Assembly (NCBI GenBank): GCA_024036415.1
Contig: JAMWET010001661.1
Span: forward strand, 806,001 to 870,000
Source of the DNA: Prochilodus magdalenae
Taxonomy: Eukaryota; Chordata; Actinopteri; Characiformes; Prochilodontidae
Direction: 5' to 3'
Length of the DNA stretch: 64,000 bases
The notes below the pieces were generated by a model, which was not told where the DNA came from, ran no database searches, and saw nothing but the letters and a program-made list of their open reading frames with translations. Each line of letters begins with the position of its first letter. Position 1 is the stretch's first letter. Below, in pieces: positions 11,372 through 23,360 of this stretch. Made by a program: the position numbers and the translations under genes.

Positions 11372-11889
11372 TAGCCAATAAAAAATAAAAAACCCAACAT
11401 GACATTAGAATTTATCCATATAATAAAATGAAAATAAGAATGTGTTGTTTGGTTTGGTTCTTGCTGCACTGACTTCTCACTGTGCTGCAGCCATTGCATG
11501 CATTTGTTTAGCTCCATTAGCAGCACCTAATTTAATCTATTAAAGGACTGAATACATAAAGCAGACACTGGATGGTCCGGATGGTAACTGTAAATACTTT
11601 AAATGATTAAGTGAACGCATGGAAGAATCACGGTGGAATGTTTAGCTGTTTGCAGTTCATGTAAAGGTAATGTTAGTGTGTCTCAGACAGCTTATATAGT
11701 CCTATATATACAAACATGTAGACAATTCTGAATATCTATTCTTTATAACTGCCTTATGGGTTGTTATTTTGTAAATTATAGAAGAGAAGGTAAATGAAGC
11801 CATTACATAATCTCTGGAGAGGTAGGAGATGACACATGTTAGGCCTGTGTCAACAGTTTGCTGCCTTCTCAGTACAAACCAATCTATTT
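11371..11889. other. noncoding, no gene seen
   Basis: AT-rich, no recognised signature. Confidence 0.5.
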
Positions 11890-12720
11890 TTACTAATAAT
11901 AGAATAAGTGGCCCACGCAATGAGCCCGGCAGTAATTTCTAGGTGTTAGACATAACAGATGGATCCTTTTCCACTGAGAGCGGACAGAACGCGGACCACT
12001 CCAACACCCAACACTCCACAATGTATTATCATATACACATGTTTGATTGACAAGAGACAATGAGGAACCTGTAGTGAGATATTGCCGCTGCCTACTTGCC
12101 CCATGGGCTTCATGAATGCAAAACGCATTGCCAAGAAGTGCTATCTCGATTTCTAATGCATCTTTATTACCACTAATCCCTGCGCTCCCGAGCAAAGTGT
12201 AAACTTCATTTGTCTTTATCCAAATCATGTTGGAGGCAACTTTAAATGGAAAATTCCAGTGTTCAAGCGGGGATGCACTTAGCAGCAGGGCTGTTACATC
12301 AGCCGAGCCGTGGAAAAAACTTGGCCGCGAGACAGCGTGCCTCATCTGAGCTCGGGCTTCTAAACACACAACAAAACAGCCCACCGAGACCCTGTATATT
12401 CTATAAACTTCCCTTCTGATTAGCCCAGCCTTATGTCCTCTGCGTTCGAGGGGAAAACAAGCCAGCTCTTCCTTCTCCTCCTCCTCATTCCCTTTCTCTC
12501 CCTCTCTTTCTCCGAGAGGGTAAGGTTTCGGAGATTTATGGCCCGGCCCGGCGCATTGCTGGTTGAGGCGATTCTTCGGGGGTTTTCACATCCCCCCCAT
12601 TTGTTTTTCACATTACTGATGTTTCACTTAATGTGCTCAGAGCATCCCCTCGAGAAGGCAAGGTAGGTCTGTTCTCAAGTTCAGGCTTCATTTACCTTCG
12701 CCCATCTCCTCATGAGATAA
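11890..12720. promoter_or_regulatory. candidate conserved noncoding element
   Basis: A complex, GC-richer block inside AT-rich DNA. It includes GCCCACGCAATGAGCC, ATTTCTAATGCATC, a pyrimidine-rich stretch at 12459-12515, and TTTATGGCCCGGCCCGGCGC near 12535. It has no repeat signature. A 163-codon minus-strand frame (11893-12384) and short plus-strand frames cover it, but none shows a domain or splice-like context, so I favour regulatory rather than coding sequence. Conservation is not demonstrated. Confidence 0.4.
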
Positions 12721-14885
12721 AGCCTGACGTGCAGGCCCTCTCTCCTGAGGTGCTATTAATACATGGAGAAGAGTGGGAGGTGGAACGGAGGAGAAAAAAA
12801 GAGAAACATCCACAACCAGACTTGTTCTCCTGTTTGTTTGTATTGAAAGCCGAGAGCAAGACGCAGTGCTGAAGATCTGACTTGTAGTAAGAAAGTGATA
12901 ATCCGTGTAATGCCATAGGCTGCATTCATTTTACCCCAGTTTAGGGATGTTGTTAGGCCTCAAGTTGCTTGCTGCTTTTTATACATCTACAACAACTGCT
13001 GTATCATAAACTATATAGAATGTGTGATCAACAATTTTTAACAAATATATACTATAAATGAAAACTAAGGTGGATAATTAAACATACCTCCATCACGTTA
13101 ACAGATAATACGCTGGGAATTATGAACAGTTCCTTGTCTTCTTCATACTCTTTCTTCATATTTCATGTTTCCAAACTGTGTCTGGAAATGTAGAATGATC
13201 TGCATACCATAACACAACAGCCCATTAGAGCAGAGGTCATTTGAATACATCCCTGTGAATGACAGTAACAAAAACATATTAAACATATAATAACAGTTTG
13301 AAAAAGATCATGTAGGCGTGGCCAGTAGTAGCCAGTGCCACCTTGGAATGAAGCCCACTGGCAATCCCTGTTATTGAATGAGAGGCCGTCAAACATCAGT
13401 TAGAGTTTATGGTATATATTTGCCATCAGGCTGGTAACCAATCACTGGTTCTCTTCAGCAGTGCTGCTCCCTGAACTATATTATGAAGCAGGATATGTGA
13501 TGATAAGATGAGGTACTATTAGAAATGAGCTATAATCGATTAGCATTCTAACTATTCCGTTTTTTTGTTTTTTTTACAGTCGAATACATACATGTGCTGC
13601 AGGTCAGCTTATACAGGGCTGTCTGGTTAGCTTTTTATTCCTTATGTTCTTGCATCACCTGCAGTAAATGCAACCTAAATTAATAATTTCCATGGCCTTG
13701 TCAAATGAATTGTATATTAATATGTTGTACATTAAGTGATGTAGTTAATTTATTTGATTCAAACACCTTTTCATTAAAGAATGGCTATAATATGTAACAT
13801 TAAACTATTTAACCTGTTTATTTTTGTATCAACATAATATTTTATTCATGTGGAAATGATGGACAGGTTTAGTTATGCACAGAGGAAAAAACAATGCATC
13901 AATATACATGTCATTTTAAATCAGCAGCACTATTTTATTATTTCATTTTCTTAGAAGTGTGCCACCCCAATCTTTGTGTCTTACGCGGCCACCCCCTTCT
14001 AAAAGTTTCAGCTTGGCCCCTGGCTGTTTTTACCCGCTGGTGCTGATTTGAGGCGTGATGTGTGCACTGCAGAGGAGTTTTTGTTGAAGTTCAGTACCTT
14101 TTTAGTTTTGGGGACAAAAGCGCACAGACTGCCTAATGCCAACTGCATGCTAAAAACACAACCTCTCAGAATCTCACCTCTCACAGAGAATTTAGACTAT
14201 GCATTAGATTTCGTGACTTTGGCATTCCAAAACAATTGATTTGGAGCTAGATGCTAGATATACATAGCGCATATGATACAAGCTGATGCATCTATATAGA
14301 TAGGTAGTATATTTACTAAACATTGCTGATATGCATGATCACTACAGTTTTTACCACTATTGTACTTCAGGCATTGTCTTCAACTAGTTGACCTGTGCTC
14401 ACAGCGCCAACTAGTGGTTTTTTAGGTAATTATACTATGCTACTCTTAGTGTGTAGTCATGAAGAATTTTACAAAAGCTTTATGTGATAATATTTTATAA
14501 TGGCAATGATATATTTGATATTTTAATTTTCCCTGATTTGATCAGTTTTATTACATAAAATAATATTATATTGGCATTCTAATCAGATTTTATTGTTCAT
14601 GAAACTGACATAATAAATAAAATAAATAAACAACAAACAAACAGAATCTCCTAGGTCCTAAAATGGCAATAACCATATGCCACATTTCACCAATTTATTA
14701 CAAAAACAATCAATTAAAACGCTTTTTAATCATTTTATCCATAATCATTGTGCAGCTTGTCCGTCAGGTATGGACAAAAGATAAGCTTGATAAGTCTCTA
14801 CTGAAGTCATTATGGTGCAAATGCTATTTGCTCCAGCTAATGGGGCTTGGTTTCTTCATTGCATTAAAGTGGAGCTCTATGGAGT
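12721..14885. other. noncoding, no gene seen
   Basis: About 2.1 kb of AT-rich DNA with a few short frames lacking domains. A TAAATAAATAAA-type run lies near 14612-14630 and a poly-T at 13560-13575. Nothing else supported. Confidence 0.5.
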
Positions 14886-15470
14886 AAAATGGACAGCAAT
14901 TAATTTCAGCTGACATATTTGTGCAAAGAGACAAATGGCGACTTAAGGAATCTCCTTGGAGGGAGGTGAACTCCATTGTGGATCGAGTGTAGCCTGGTTA
15001 TAACACCTTGCGAATTACCAGATTAATTCCCCCTCCTACTGAAAGCGAGCTTTGCCAATAAACAAACTCATTTGTCACCGTGCTGTAGCTAATCGCGATA
15101 GCGCGTCTGCGAAAGTCAAGATGTTGATGTTGGCATTATAGCGAGGTTACATGCAGATCACCCATCACCATAAACATATGCAAAGGAGCTCAGTGCTCAT
15201 TAAAAGCCTTCCACCGTGAGCACTGAATGACAAGCAAGACATTTTGCTTTTGATGAGGATTTATGACCTCCTGCCAACTCCACTAAATGGCAGTTTTTAG
15301 AGCCAGATCTTCAGAGGTTTTTTTCTTTTTCTCACTCTCCCAGAGCTCAGTAAGGGTCTTTTAATAAATTACACCACTGATCCCCCTCGCCAGAGCTTCA
15401 TCAGCTCCTGAAATCTCTGGGTTAAACTCAGCGCTCAGATATAGCAGCTACAGCAGGGCCAGAAGGGTGA
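14886..15470. promoter_or_regulatory. candidate conserved noncoding element
   Basis: Repeat-free and complex, with several homeodomain-type words (GCAATTAATTTC, CAGATTAATTCC, GTAGCTAATCGCGATAGCGC) and CpG-containing words in an AT-rich setting. There is no frame with a domain. The texture resembles the other candidate elements at 5.2, 19.0 and 38.5 kb. Confidence 0.4.
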
Positions 15471-15752
15471 TAACCTTCGCTGGAGAAATCCCAATCCACG
15501 AGTCTTACTAGATAGACATGCTGCTCCTATCAGACTAAGACAAGGCTTTACATATCCAATCCTCCACTGCTGCCGCCCTCTGACACATGCGAGACCGAAG
15601 ACAGGAAAATGTTTGATGTAGTATATCTCTGCCTCAGGGATGTGGTCTAAATAACAGAGCATTTACTACCTTCAGTGTGGTTCAGTTTGACTACCTCCAT
15701 GTCAGCACCAAATGGGTTTCAACAGAGAGTTTTCTCGGAGCCTTGTGATCCT

Positions 15753-15756
<4 letters not shown>
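15471..15756. other. noncoding, no gene seen
   Basis: Moderately complex flank of the preceding element; nothing specific recognised. Confidence 0.45.

Positions 15757-15847
<91 letters not shown>
15757..15847. repeat. compound (TG)n(TA)n microsatellite
   Basis: About 42 bp of TG followed without a break by about 50 bp of TA. Open frames across it on both strands (CVCVCV-IYIYIY and its mirror) are artefacts. Confidence 0.95.
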
Positions 15848-15848
<1 letters not shown>

Positions 15849-16137
15849 CATACACTGGTGTTTGAAAGTTTGTGAACCCTTTGCAGCTTTTAATAATTCT
15901 GCATAAATGTGACGTTTGTCCATCAGATTTTCACATATTTCCTAAATGTAGATAGGGGTAGGTAACGAGAAACACCAAACCAATAATGCAACTACACTGA
16001 ACAAATGTGCTGCAAAGTGTATTTGTCATCTGTATGCGTTAGAAGGAAGCAGCTTTTCATTTTCATTGATAAAACACTGAACAACAGCCATCCTGTGTTT
16101 CATCTTTCTTTACCTTTAGAACTAGTGAAATACATCC

Positions 16138-16760
16138 ATCAGTCATAACATTAAAACCAGCACATTGTATCTATACTCACTGTCCATTTTATCAGCTCCA
16201 CTTAGTATATAGGAGCACTTTGTGGTTCTACAATTACAGACTGTATCCCATCTGTTTATCTGTGTACTTTGTAAACCCCCTTTTATCCTTTTCTTTAATA
16301 TTCAGGACCCCTACAGGGCCACCACAGAGCAGGTATTATGTGGGAGGCGGATCATTCTCAACTCTGTAGTGACACTGACGTGGTGGTGGTGTTAGGGTGT
16401 GTTGTGCTGGTGTGAGTAGATGAGACACAGCAGTGCTGTGGGAGTGTTTAAACACTCACTGTCAGAGATGACAGCTCATCTGCTGCTACAGAGTTTGTGT
16501 TGGTCATCCTCCAGTCCTTAATCAGTGGTCACAGGACACTGACCACAGGATGCTGTTGGCTGAATTATTTTGGTTGGTGAACTACTCTCAATCCAGCAGT
16601 GACACTGAGGTGTTTAAACACTCCAGCAGCACTGCACAGCACAGCACTCCACTCACACCAGCACAACACACTAATACACCACCACAATGTCAGTTTCACT
16701 GCAGTGCTGATGGTCTTTTGACCACTGGAAAAAAAGGCGATGGGAGGATAAGAAAGTATA
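16138..16760. mobile_element. long fold-back (palindromic) DNA element
   Basis: Begins with CAGTCATAACATTAAAACC and runs through TTTATCAGCTCCACTTAG, AGGAGCACTTTG, CAGGACCCCTACAGGGCCAC and GGTGGTGGTG. After a central region it returns on the opposite strand: GTGTTTAAACACTCCAGCAG, CACACCAGCACAACACAC, CACCACCACAATGTCAGT. The two halves are inverted repeats of each other, as in a fold-back transposon common in ostariophysan genomes. The right arm stops near 16730-16760, short of the terminal TTATGGCTGA sequence. No transposase is present. Confidence 0.85.
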
Positions 16761-16828
16761 CATAGAAACAGTTAGATGTAATTCTGGCTCGTTTTATATT
16801 TAGTTGTATTTAGTACTTAGTTATTTTG

Positions 16829-17048
16829 TAGGTGCAGAAAACATTTACTGAACCCTTATAAGCTCTCTTTAAATACTTTAGATAAAGTGACGTGGTAAAG
16901 CTTATAAGAAGCACCTAGAATGCTGTTTAAACTGTCATGCACTAATATTAATGTCAAATAATTCACAGAACTGATCAATAACATCACTTTACCTCAAGTC
17001 TGTAAAGAGAGCTTATAAGGGTTCATTAGTTTAAGTGCACTTACAAAA
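16829..17048. mobile_element. small inverted-repeat MITE
   Basis: TGAACCCTTATAAGCTCTCT (about 16849-16868) reappears inverted as AGAGAGCTTATAAGGGTTCA at about 17005-17026. Looser similarity continues outward (GTAGGTGCA against the complement of GTGCACTTAC). The 220-bp unit has no coding capacity. A second, shorter inverted motif (CTTATAAG) lies inside it at about 16899. Confidence 0.75.
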
Positions 17049-17183
17049 TCGTTTTCATTTTGAAGATACTAGAACACTAGAGAGCATGCATGTTAGAGTG
17101 AAGGCATGCTGTCATCACTAAGGATCTTTAAAAAACAATATGTGAATGAACACAGGATTAGTTTTTAAGCTATATGATGCCTA

Positions 17184-17230
17184 ATACTACTACTACTGCT
17201 ACTACTAATAATATTAATAATAATAATGTT
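17184..17230. repeat. imperfect (ACT)n/(AAT)n run
   Basis: TACTACTAC followed by AATAATATTAATAATAAT; low-complexity trinucleotide tract. Confidence 0.8.
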
Positions 17231-17290
17231 AAGATCAGGAAAAATATATACAAGTTCATATCATTATTACAGTGTAATATTTCAATGTTT

Positions 17291-18115
17291 GTCACATGGG
17301 GTCAAGATGAGGAGGCAGGATATAAGCATGAAAATTTAATGTACACAACAAATAAGACAAAACAAAACCAAAAGAAACCAAAAACACTAATAAACACCTA
17401 ACCAGGGTACACAAACAACAGACATGAGGACAAAAACACCAAACAAGAACAAAGGGAAACACAGGGAGCATAAAACAAGGACTAGCAAGGAAAACCTGGG
17501 ACAGGGCTGAGCTACAAACTAAGGACAGGTGAGGGGACTTACAAGGGGGCAGAGACAGGAGAAGCCAAAAACCAAAACAAACAGAACACATGGAACAGGA
17601 CAACAAAAGGCACATGGAAATGACAAGACAGAAAAACAGAGAAAACAGACAAACAAGGGCAAGACAAGGCAGGACGTGACCCCACCCCCCTTCCCCCCTC
17701 TAATGCACAGCTCCTGAGGCGCATAGTAGAAAGCACCAAGTGAGCTGGCTTAGACGGGAGGCCCGAAACAAAGCCAACGAACAGGAAACTGACCTGGGGA
17801 AAGGCCATGAGACCAGAGAGGATACTGAACTGGGGAACGGACAGGAGACCGGACAAAGGGCTGAGGTAATAGTAAGGGGAAAGTAACAAAAATCAGGACT
17901 GGAGACTTGGGTTTCCTGGGCAGGACTGAAGACTCACAGGCTGTCAGGTTGGCCAGCCGTTTAGAAAACAGGGGAGTTGACCCTGGAATGGAACAGAGAG
18001 CTGAATAGACCTCTGAGGCAGGCGGGTCTGCTGCGACTTCATTTGAGCCACAGGCCAGGCAGAGGGCCCAGGTGGAGAAGGTAGGGCCGTAAGAGGAGGA
18101 GGCCTTGAAGATCTT
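17291..18115. repeat. T-poor, strand-asymmetric block
   Basis: The plus strand is strikingly poor in T: lines 17401-17700 hold about 18 T in 300 bases. It is rich in AACA, ACAAA and GGGGAC words. The block starts with GTCACATGGGGTCAAGATGA at 17291, and a near copy, GTCACATGGGTTCAAGAC, occurs at 18194. The block could therefore be an element with repeated flanks, or part of a retroelement. The minus-strand frames through it (17292-17615, 17539-17889) are composition artefacts without domains. Confidence 0.5.
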
Positions 18116-18387
18116 CCAGCCTCAATAGTAGTGCAATGTACCCCTCACACTCAAGAATCATCCTTGCTACATCCATAGTTGGCTTGATGTTATGTCACAT
18201 GGGTTCAAGACAAAATAAAACCAGCTTTGGTGCTTTTAAAGTTATTTAATTTCTAACCAAAGCAATTCAGGGGTCACCACCTCCACCTTTTAAGCTCATT
18301 TAAACTTTCAAAGCATCCTAACTATTTTTTAATGCTGGGAAAACTTTCTGATAAGAACATTTACCGGCTTCTTGTTTAAGTGCTGTG

Positions 18388-18490
18388 GTGCTGTGGTTAC
18401 TTCCGGGCACCTGAGGCTTCATAATACCCATTACACCAATTAAGGTGGAACAGGAAAATATGAGCAAGAATCTGGCAAATAAGAAACTGA
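18388..18490 (+). repeat. hairpin repeat family H, copy 1
   Basis: Closely matches 28665-28765: GTTACTTCCGGGCACCTGAGG, then TTACACCAATTAAGGTGGAA, then AATCTGGCAAATAAGAA. Short, noncoding, dispersed. See the tandem copy at 28.65 kb. Confidence 0.7.
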
Positions 18491-19049
18491 CCTCACACCA
18501 TTTGATAAGCATAAGGTAAAAACCTGAAATGTAAAACCTAACTATTTGTAGTTGCAGATTATATCCTAAATTATAATTATACCCTAAATGGCACAATTAT
18601 GTATATTATAATCCATTTCTGTTAATACATTCTCTCTAAATTCCATAGACTGCTTAATAGTAGTTCAATTTTTACAATGAATTCACACAGCAGTATCAGT
18701 GCAAGGAAAACAACTACAACAGATTTAGGATCCATCCTAATACACTGCGGTAATCCACCTGTCTATAGTCATAGGTGAGTGTAACATAACATATGACAGG
18801 TGTACTGAATGCAGTGCCTGTCAAGAGTAGTATTCAGTTAAAATGTGGCCCTATAAGACAGAAACCTTTAAAGGCAGCGACAAGGTTGACAGTTGCCTCC
18901 AGAATGGAATGAATTAACCCACTAAGTTTACCTGGGATGGACCTACACAGTAAGATCCCACAGTCCTGTAATATAGAACCGTCCTTGGTGGAATAATAAC
19001 AGAATAGAAAGCCTGCAGTTTACGAGGTTTTAAGGGTTAACAGAGTATC
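18491..19049. other. noncoding, no gene seen
   Basis: No gene or recognised repeat. Confidence 0.5.
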
Positions 19050-19890
19050 GCAATGAAAATAGCATCTCCTTTCTGGGTTATGCTCTTAGGGACCCAGCTC
19101 ACCTAACAAATAATTGCTTTCAAATCTGTCCCTTAAAGTACGACTTGATAGTCTGAACTCCTGCTGAGCTGAACAACTGTACGAATCATTTCTTCTTACA
19201 CTGAGAGGTCTTAGTCTGTAATCTTCTTAAGTTGTTAGTGATTAGAGCACTAACAAACCATAAAACTGTACGGGGCGACTTTTTTTCCCTTTCCAGCCTT
19301 CCGCCGCATGAAATCATATCAGAAGTGATGAAAGTGCCTTTTAATCTACGACAATCCTTAATGCGTGAGACCAACCCATCTACCTTCCTAAGAGGCTAAA
19401 AATAACCGCAACCCAAAATAATTCTCATATTTCGGCGCCATGCCGGCATCACCTTCTGCCTTTTTGAGAGCTAACATGATTGAATTAAAGCTCCTGAACA
19501 AACTCTGTGCGCTCTTAATTTGCAGGAAGGAATAAATTGGCTATCAGAGAGGAAGGCAATGCTGCATGCTCTTTCCTCCATGGACAAGGTCAATTAGAGG
19601 AGGACATGGATTGGCAATCAAAACTGACACCAAAGATTGACTATGGTGATTACAGGCATGGAGATAGAAGTTTTAAAGGTTATTAATAATGATTTATGGA
19701 ATTAATTAAAAGTGAGATAGGAGCCAGCGCCTCAGTTACATTAAATAACTTTAGGAAATAAATCCGCAGAGCCCTGCAGAGAAACTCTGATATTAGTTTA
19801 AATGGTATAGAGAATGGACTGAACGCAGGACAAGGAGCCATAGTTAACCTGCAATTGGATTTGAAACATCAAAGATAATGGCATTTCAAT
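19050..19890. promoter_or_regulatory. candidate conserved noncoding element
   Basis: One of the best candidates. It is repeat-free, with AAATAACCGCAACCCAAAAT, GAATTAAAGCTCCTGAACAA, GGTCAATTAGAGGAGGACAT, TTATTAATAATGATTTATGG and AATTAATTAAAAGTG. This mixture of TAAT, TTTATGG and nuclear-receptor-like words is what one sees in long vertebrate noncoding conserved blocks. No frame longer than about 60 codons is present. The target gene is not in the window. Confidence 0.45.
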
Positions 19891-20242
19891 ATGGTGTATT
19901 CAGTGGCTTTTAAAAATGTACTTTGTTGTATCACTGTGTCTCCAACATAAAGAGGAAATGGGCGGACACCCCCCTTAAAAACACTGTCCATTTACTAAGA
20001 GAACATTACAGTTCAAAGTAATAAACTGGAACAGCAGATAACATATTTTTATGACACTGAAAAGAAAGTCGTAAAGAGGGGCATCTCGTCCCAGTTTCAG
20101 TGCAAGAAGGCCCTCTACCTGAGGCAAGACGCCCCCTGGAGAATCTTGCAGTGTCTTGTCATCAAGTTTTACAGAATGCATCATTTATATGTCAAAACTT
20201 TTTGCATTTGGTCAGAATAATGAAAGTACAAAAATACACACA
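19891..20242. other. noncoding, no gene seen
   Basis: Unique-looking; nothing recognised. Confidence 0.45.
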
Positions 20243-20770
20243 TCAACTAAAGAATAGTTGCACAAAGAGCTGCACCCAGAAGGAATTAAAATTGGTGGGT
20301 AGGTGGTTTGACATTGTGAGATAGCAAATTATTTCTCCCTCTGTCGGTCCCTGACCTACAGTCATGGACTTTAGCGAGCAGTGATGATCTACATGAGTCA
20401 ACCTGTTAATGCCAGCACCACTGCCGAACAGTGGCCTGCAGACTTTTACAACGACTGTTGTTAACACCACATCAACCTCGCCAAAGACTGCAATGGTGTT
20501 GTGCCAGATTGTCATGGAGTGGCTAAGAGTGGCAGCTTGTCATTTTCAGTGATGAGTCCTGCCTTTGTCTTGAAGGACCCAGCCAACGAATCTATATTCA
20601 GCAAATGGTTTCACCACATGTCCAGCGGGCCTCCACCTCCAGCCCTACCGCAAAATCTGCATTAGGTGTGTGAGAATATTGAAGCTGCATGGGATGGATT
20701 ATCACAGGACACTATTAGGAACCTCTACGACTCAATGCTGAGATGTCTGGCCTGTTGCGTTAGGCATGTA
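20243..20770 (+). mobile_element. nonautonomous Tc1-like family N1, copy 2
   Basis: The left terminal repeat is visible: AATAGTTGCACAAAGAGC followed by TGCACCCAGAAGGAA at 20253-20285. Inside are TTTTCAGTGATGAGTCCTGC and TTTGTCTTGAAGGACC (a transposase-like SDES-FCL stretch), then GGGATGGATTATCACAGGAC and CTCAATGCTGAGATGTCTGG (C-terminal WDGLSQDT and SMLRCL-type residues). The right terminal repeat is missing. The catalytic core is deleted. Confidence 0.8.
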
Positions 20771-21417
20771 ACATTTTAAGTTTCAAACATTCCAAATGAC
20801 ACGTATGAATATAACTACATGAATGTAGAAATCTAATGATAATCTAATGTATATATCTAGCATGCTAACCAGCTAAACCCAGTCTCATAATACCACTTAG
20901 TACCTCAAGAAGCGACAGTGAGTCACTGTTGTGTAGGACTGAATCGGTCCAGCACGAGAGGACAAAGAAGTAGCGCTGCCCCAACAGCATGTTCTAATGT
21001 TTTCCTAGTCATGTTGAAGGTTCTGCTCCTGGTTAGACCAATTAAGGACAGTTAGTCATTGAAAGGAACAGTAAGCAACGCTTTCGGCAACAAACCACGA
21101 TCAGCAGCAAACAGACGAAGCAATATAAACAGAAGGAGAACAATAGTTCGTATTTGTGCTGATATCCACTGCGGCAAATGCTGAGAGTAAATGAATGAAG
21201 TTTGATGCTGAAAGTTTTTTTAGACAGGTAGTGAATGAAGAAAGAGGAAGAGGGACCGTGCATCTCCTTGTTTCTTTTGTTAGGGGTAGACACCATGATC
21301 TTCTGTTGATTCAGGGCCTGCTCAGTTTATATATGGTTATATTCTATATTTTGTCCAAAAAAAACATGTTCTGTGTCACATTTGTTCTGTTTTAAACATG
21401 TGATGGCTGATATGTTA
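20771..21417. other. noncoding, no gene seen
   Basis: No recognised feature. Confidence 0.5.
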
Positions 21418-21600
21418 CAGTTGTATGCAAACATTTGGGCACCCCTGGCAAATTCCAATGTGGATGTTGAAGAACTTCTAATACAATTTTATTGTTTGTT
21501 TACATAATGTAACATACTTGGAAAAAAGGCCAAAACATAAATCGTGGCCTTTACTAAATATTTTATATTGTATTTCCCCCCAGTGCTCAGGGTGAATATA
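21418..21600 (+). mobile_element. Tc1/mariner-type terminal region
   Basis: CAGTTGTATGCAAACATTTGGGCACCCCTGG-type end (split here: TGTATGCAAACATTTGGGCA then CCCCTGGCAAATTCC) followed by AATACAATTTTATTG. It resembles the widely dispersed fish elements that start TATGCAAA-GTTTGGGCACCCC. The opposite end is not found, so the right boundary is approximate. Confidence 0.65.
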
Positions 21601-22524
21601 ATACATAATGGAAGTTTATCCAGAGTAAAAATCTCTGGTTTTTGTTTGAAAGTACGTAAATGCAATTCTGGACATGTGACTACCTTATTCTCTTGATTCT
21701 CTTGATGTGGATTTTCTGTGTCTTTTATTTATTTTTGATCTAAAGACTAAGTTGTTAAAAAAAACGAAAAAAAAAAAGCCTGTATTCAGCACCTCTGGTC
21801 AGTGTTTTTTGTTGTACTGTTGGGTTGGTTTTAATTGATATGTGTCAGGAACATCAGGCTCAACCACTTCTCAGAATGTTACTGGGTTCAAACAACAAAA
21901 TCTCATCTTTGTTAAGGCTCTAGTTCATATTTTCACTAACACTGTTTCAATTATTTCATTACAAATTCACAGCAGTGCACAACTGCACCTGTACAAAACC
22001 CTTCAGAAATGAAGGTTAAAGGAAGGAGCAGGTTTAGTCAACCAGATTACCTGAATTTACACCTGAAGTTCTGAAGTTCTCTTTAGAAGTTTTCATTTCT
22101 TGTTCTTTTCTTTGCAGAAGAAAAGCACTGAAGAGAAAATGTGACATTTACTCAAATATAAAGTCAATAAGCCTGCATATTCACCTTTGCAAGATTTACC
22201 TTTTGAATACATTTAAGAAGTTACAACAGACAGTTGTAGTGCCCACAGCACAATTATCAAGTATGAGTTATTTTGGTAATGACACAAAGTAATACTGAAA
22301 GGTAACTGTGATTTAATTAATGGTTTATCAGATGGTGTCAATCAAATATATAAGCTAAAAATGACTAAATGTTCCTGAATAAAGTACAGTTTGCAGATAC
22401 TATACAGAAGATTTTTCTATTTCTGTATTGGCATGTTCCATATTTGTCTCATTAATTTAGGCAGCATGGAAGTATAGTAGTAATAAAGTGTTAGAATCAA
22501 TATATATATATATCAATATTTATA
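21601..22524. other. noncoding, probably old repeat
   Basis: Contains GGCTCAACCACTTCTCAGAA and low-complexity patches. It could be the left part of the element ending at 22772, but I cannot align the ends. Confidence 0.4.
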
Positions 22525-22772
22525 TATTACAGCTCAGCAGTTACTTGAAGGCGTCTGCAGATACAACTCCAAAGTTTAGTTTTACAAGTTGGAAGTGTAA
22601 TTTCAAACATGCTCAGTGATTTTGAGGTCTGGACTTTGGGTGGTCTATTGTTCCGAGAACACTTCTAAATTTTGTGTTCTGTTCTCAGTGCTAATATATT
22701 CTGGAAAGTGGCTGGAAATTTTTGAATTAAGGGTGGTGAGGGTGTCTCTGACTTTTGCATAGTACTGTTTAA
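22525..22772 (+). mobile_element. DNA transposon right end
   Basis: GATTTTGAGGTCTGGACTTT, GGTGGTCTATTGTTCCGAGA, TTTGTGTTCTGTTCTCAGTG and the end CTGACTTTTGCATAGTACTG follow the order of a common fish nonautonomous Tc1/mariner family ending TTTGCACAGTACTGTA. No coding sequence. Confidence 0.6.
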
Positions 22773-22899
22773 CCTAGTCCTAAACAATTAGAAACATACG
22801 GTAGAATGGTAATGGGGCTAAACATTGTTAATACTTGCAATAATGCTTTGTAGCACATTATAGAAAAAAATAATTCTATGATATTCTTAAGACAGCGAC

Positions 22900-23360
22900 G
22901 GTATGTAAGAGGATCACGGAAAGGCTCTGCTGTAACCCACATATCTGTGTACGCTGAGCAGAAGGCTAATTATACACCGCCGTTTCCATTGTGGTTTCAG
23001 TGGTCCACAGCTGAAGAGTAGCCAGGGGGTATGCAGGGACTTTGTTCTTTGTGTTGTGGACAGGCTCTGTGTTCTCATGCATGCCGTATTACCCCACAGA
23101 GGGGCAGAAAAAAAAAAAAAAACGGATCACTCACCTGCCCCGTGCCCCGCTAACGTCTCAGCGCGCTCAGATCCGCTAATGATACATTTTGCCTTTGGCG
23201 AATCCGCAGCGAGGGCTGAAACAAACTGTGGAGCTCAGCAGCACGGGACAGCCTCTCTGACCTCATCAAAGAATCCTTCCACATCCTGTCTTGCGCTAAG
23301 GCCACATAATGCCTCCCTTCAATTTTGCGGGCCCGGCTCTAATGGGATTGGGGTTATATA
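22900..23360. promoter_or_regulatory. candidate conserved noncoding element
   Basis: Complex, CpG-containing and repeat-free apart from an A run at about 23108-23122. Includes GGCTAATTATACACCGCCG, CCGCTAATGATACATTTTGC and TCAATTTTGCGGGCCCGGCT. A 102-codon plus-strand frame (23056-23364) crosses the poly-A and shows no domain. The duplicated segment D1 begins immediately to the right. Confidence 0.4.

Noticed and set aside
11893..12384. 163-codon minus-strand frame
   Set aside because: No recognisable domain, no convincing splice sites at the ends, and a nested frame in another phase. Better explained as chance in a repeat-free regulatory-type block.
17292..17889. Two minus-strand frames of 107 and 116 codons rich in Cys, Leu, Ser and Phe
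   Set aside because: They follow from the T-poor plus strand (A-poor minus strand), which removes stop codons. No domain.
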